DNA of 64,000 bases, taken from Fibrobacterota bacterium. GTDB taxonomy: Bacteria > Fibrobacterota > Chitinivibrionia > Chitinivibrionales > Chitinispirillaceae. How positions within the stretch are numbered: the stretch's first letter is position 1; each line of letters opens with the position of its first letter. Where the stretch lies: positions 1-64,000 of the forward strand of contig JAEYNR010000031.1 of the NCBI GenBank assembly GCA_023412475.1. The letters run 5' to 3'. The notes under the pieces were generated by a model. That model was not told where the DNA came from. It saw only the letters and a list, made by a program, of their open reading frames with translations, and did no database searches. The translations under genes were made by a program, and so were the position numbers. Shown here piece by piece: positions 61,569-64,000 of this stretch.

Positions 61569-64000
61569 ATGAGACAACATTTGCTGGACATACAGAGGTA
61601 TGCTTTGCTTAAAAAATGTTTACCTGCAGCAGTCGGTGTTGACAAGAATTTATATATTTTTTACCGCAGCGGCCCGGTTCATCGTTTTCTGGTACACCCG
61701 TCGGGTCCTGAGACCTCCAGTCTTCCTGCGCACCTTCCTTCTACACTTCGGAAGCGCCTGCAGACAGTGGCGCAAAAAGTGCAGCGCGATAAGGTATCAG
61801 GTTCACTCAGATCAACATTTATCGTAAATGGTAAAAAAAAAACAGTAACTATCACCATCTCACCACTGAAAAATGATCCAGATCTGATGCTGGTAGTTTT
61901 CAGAGAAGCCCGCAAAACTACACAGTTACCAAAAAAGGATTCGATTGATGAAATGGAGCAGATACAACAGCTTGAGCAAGAGTTGAGTGTTTTCCGGAAG
62001 AATCATGAGCAGAATTTATCGCAACTTAGAAATATTAATAAAGAGTTGCATAGATCAAATGAAGAGCTGCATGCGGAAAACGAAAAAGGTGAGATTTCCC
62101 ATGAAAAACTTCAATCTCTCAGCAAGGAACTGATCACCGTCAACAATCAACTGCTGGAAAAAAACAATGAATTGGAAACTATTAATAATGATCTCAATAA
62201 TTTTTTAACCAGCGCTGCTATTCCTGCACTATTTATAGATGAACAGCTCAGAGTTCGACGCTTTACTCCGGCATTAACTAAACTTGTAAAACTTCTACCG
62301 GTTGATATCGGAAAGCCGCTTACCAATTTTGCATACGAAAAATTGGGCTTCGGGTTGATGGATCAAGCCCGGATAGTAATACGTGGAGGGGAAGTACAGC
62401 GAGAAGAAGTTTCGATAATCGGTTCCTGCTTTCTTCGTACTATTCGACCGTATACTACAGGTAATAACCGGGTACAGGTAGTGATTGTGACCTTTGCAGA
62501 TATTACAGATATTAAAAAGGCGGAATCAAGTTTGCGCGAATCAGAGGAAAAATTCCGTATAGTTGCTGATTTTACCTACGATTGGGAGTACTGGTTAGAC
62601 AAAAACAACCGTTTTCTGTATGTAACACCTTCATGTAAGCATGTCACAGGATACAGCCGCGAAGAGTTTATGAACGATCCATCACTATATGGCCGCATTA
62701 TTCATCCGGAAGACCGCGATCGGGTTACAAAGCATCTTGCGAATGATCCAACAAGTGTCCAAGATTTTGAGCTGGAATTCAGGATCATACACCGCAACGG
62801 GGATGTCCGCTGGATAAACCATGCATGCAGACCGGTACAGGTAGAATCGGACAAATATTCGGGCCCGGAGATTCGGGGGAGGCGGGCAGTAAATCGTGAT
62901 ATAACCATTCGTAAGCAGGCTGAAAAAACACTGAGGGAAAACGAGAATAAGTTCTCGATCTCTTTCAAGAGCAGCCCAGGATTCATGTACATCAGTGATC
63001 TGGAAACTGGCTTATTCATCGATGCAAATGAGGCATTTTGCAGAATGATTGGCTTTGTAAGAGAAGAGATTCTCGGGCATACCTCGACGGAACTGAGAAT
63101 AGTCAGACCTGAAGAACGAGAGAAATTATTTTCAAAATTGAAAGAAGAGGGCCATATCCTAAACCATGATGCTAAGATACGTAATAAAAACGGCGAGAGC
63201 CGTGACATATTGTATTCCGCAGAAGTGATCAAGTTGGGAGAAAAACAGTGTGTTCTCTCTACAGGAATCGACATTACCGAAAGAAACATAACACAAGCTG
63301 CTTTGCAGGTCGCTGCTGAGCGTTTCAACCGGATTATTTCCTCCAACATTGTCGGAATTATTATCGCTGATTTCACTGGAATCATTTGGTTTGCCAATGA
63401 TTACTTTCTTAACATTATTGGCTATAATCAGCAGGATTTGGCACAGAACAAGATCAACATGAATAAAATAACACCTGATGAATTTCAGCATCTTGATCAT
63501 GATGCATTCAGTCAACTAAATAAAAACGGTATTGCCGCTCCTTATGAAAAGCAATTTGATCGTAAAGACGGTTCCCGGGTGTGGGTATATCTTTCCGATA
63601 CTATTCTTCCCGGTCCACAGCACCACATTATAGCATTTGTGCTTGATATTACTAAGCGAAAAAAAGCTGAAGAGGCCCTACGCAAGAGCGAAGCCGGTCT
63701 TAAGCGTTCTCAGGCGATTGCTCACCTTGGCAGTTGGGAACTTGACCTGGTTACAAATCGCCTTACCTGGTCAGATGAGGTGTATTGGATTTTTGATCTT
63801 AAGTATCAGGATTTTGGTGGTACTTATGAAGAATTTCTCTCTCATGTTCATCCAGAGGACAGGGACGCAGTTGATTCTGCCTATGCCGGGTCAATTCGAG
63901 ATGGTCGGGATTACTATGAGATTGAACACCGTGTAATCCGCAAATGCACCGGTGAAATCCGGTACGTTCACGAGAAGTGTCATCATATACGCGATCAGCA
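61569..64000 (+). CDS. Multi-PAS protein like the C-terminal half of CheB/CheR fusions (3' end outside window)
   Basis: The frame is open from the ATG at 61569 to the window end (810 residues). The first roughly 105 residues (LPAAVGVDKNLYIFYRSGPV, then VTITISPLKNDPDLMLVVF), the coiled coil (about 120-210) and the next domain (NDLNNFLTSAAIPALFIDEQ, then LRVRRFTP) follow the order seen after the CheR domain of CheB/CheR-PAS fusions. The methylesterase and methyltransferase domains are missing here. Four more PAS domains follow, with ITDIKKAE, DITIRKQAE, DITERNITQ and DITKRKKAEEA ends. A kinase domain may lie beyond the window. The start has no clear ribosome-binding site. Confidence 0.85.
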   Translation, partial: MRQHLLDIQRYALLKKCLPAAVGVDKNLYIFYRSGPVHRFLVHPSGPETSSLPAHLPSTLRKRLQTVAQKVQRDKVSGSLRSTFIVNGKKKTVTITISPLKNDPDLMLVVFREARKTTQLPKKDSIDEMEQIQQLEQELSVFRKNHEQNLSQLRNINKELHRSNEELHAENEKGEISHEKLQSLSKELITVNNQLLEKNNELETINNDLNNFLTSAAIPALFIDEQLRVRRFTPALTKLVKLLPVDIGKPLTNFAYEKLGFGLMDQARIVIRGGEVQREEVSIIGSCFLRTIRPYTTGNNRVQVVIVTFADITDIKKAESSLRESEEKFRIVADFTYDWEYWLDKNNRFLYVTPSCKHVTGYSREEFMNDPSLYGRIIHPEDRDRVTKHLANDPTSVQDFELEFRIIHRNGDVRWINHACRPVQVESDKYSGPEIRGRRAVNRDITIRKQAEKTLRENENKFSISFKSSPGFMYISDLETGLFIDANEAFCRMIGFVREEILGHTSTELRIVRPEEREKLFSKLKEEGHILNHDAKIRNKNGESRDILYSAEVIKLGEKQCVLSTGIDITERNITQAALQVAAERFNRIISSNIVGIIIADFTGIIWFANDYFLNIIGYNQQDLAQNKINMNKITPDEFQHLDHDAFSQLNKNGIAAPYEKQFDRKDGSRVWVYLSDTILPGPQHHIIAFVLDITKRKKAEEALRKSEAGLKRSQAIAHLGSWELDLVTNRLTWSDEVYWIFDLKYQDFGGTYEEFLSHVHPEDRDAVDSAYAGSIRDGRDYYEIEHRVIRKCTGEIRYVHEKCHHIRDQ

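Noticed and set aside
1..64000. tRNA or rRNA genes
   Set aside because: I looked for the T-loop word GGTTCGAATCC and variants in the intergenic regions. The few TTCGAA matches lack acceptor and anticodon stems.

Overview
The window is about 64 kb of a moderately AT-rich bacterial chromosome. The organism looks Gram-negative and polysaccharide-degrading. It has many lipoproteins with clear lipoboxes, several secreted carbohydrate-active enzymes (GH5, GH95, CE6-like esterase, a GH1 remnant), outer-membrane-like proteins, sigma-54 control, a eukaryotic-type Ser/Thr kinase, an MglA-like GTPase and large PAS sensor kinases. Three of the secreted enzymes, and one further exported protein, end in a similar short beta-rich tail. 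This mix suits the Fibrobacterota (Chitinispirillia/Chitinivibrionia-like), but that assignment is inference from gene content. I saw no rRNA, tRNA, CRISPR array or intact transposase.

Layout. 0-4.1 kb: secreted proteins, including a lipoprotein that carries a PEP-synthase-like phosphotransfer module. 4.3-9.5 kb: a half-size EamA transporter, then a housekeeping run miaB - LapA-like - SPOR/TPR protein - gatB - small exported protein. 9.5-10.3 kb: decayed DNA with a GH1 beta-glucosidase remnant. 10.7-19.5 kb: beta-CASP RNase-like protein, Nudix hydrolase, miaA (reverse), a lipoprotein, a coiled-coil/TPR protein, der, gpsA and a MerR regulator. 19.5-23.2 kb: a GH5 glucanase flanked by several tandem-repeat blocks. 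23.2-30.6 kb (reverse): a 13-FN3 lipoprotein with its partner gene, and glgB. 31-34.5 kb: small exported proteins and two glycosyltransferases. 34.7-44.1 kb: pentapeptide protein, small proteins and a signalling operon. 44.7-50.6 kb: YitT, methyltransferase, esterase (reverse), MglA-like GTPase (reverse), outer-membrane-like protein. 50.7-53.4 kb (reverse): GH95 fucosidase. 54.3-58.6 kb: a lipoprotein, a cupin remnant, hisE-hisG, then a gene-poor stretch with 42-bp repeats and a cut-off beta-helix gene. 58.8-64 kb: a multi-PAS histidine kinase and a CheB/CheR-fusion-like PAS protein running off the end.

Most interesting: between 35.6 and 44.4 kb several sites have the sigma-54 signature (GG, ten bases, GC, in a TTGGCA context). 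They sit in front of a 65-aa Cys-rich protein and two paralogous exported helical proteins, with a weaker one before a four-gene operon. That operon encodes an outer-membrane-like protein, a TPR lipoprotein, a Ser/Thr kinase and an FHA-GAF-AAA+-Fis sigma-54 activator. Its genes overlap by 1-4 bases. This looks like a self-contained envelope signalling system: surface protein to kinase to FHA activator to sigma-54 promoters of the neighbouring exported proteins.
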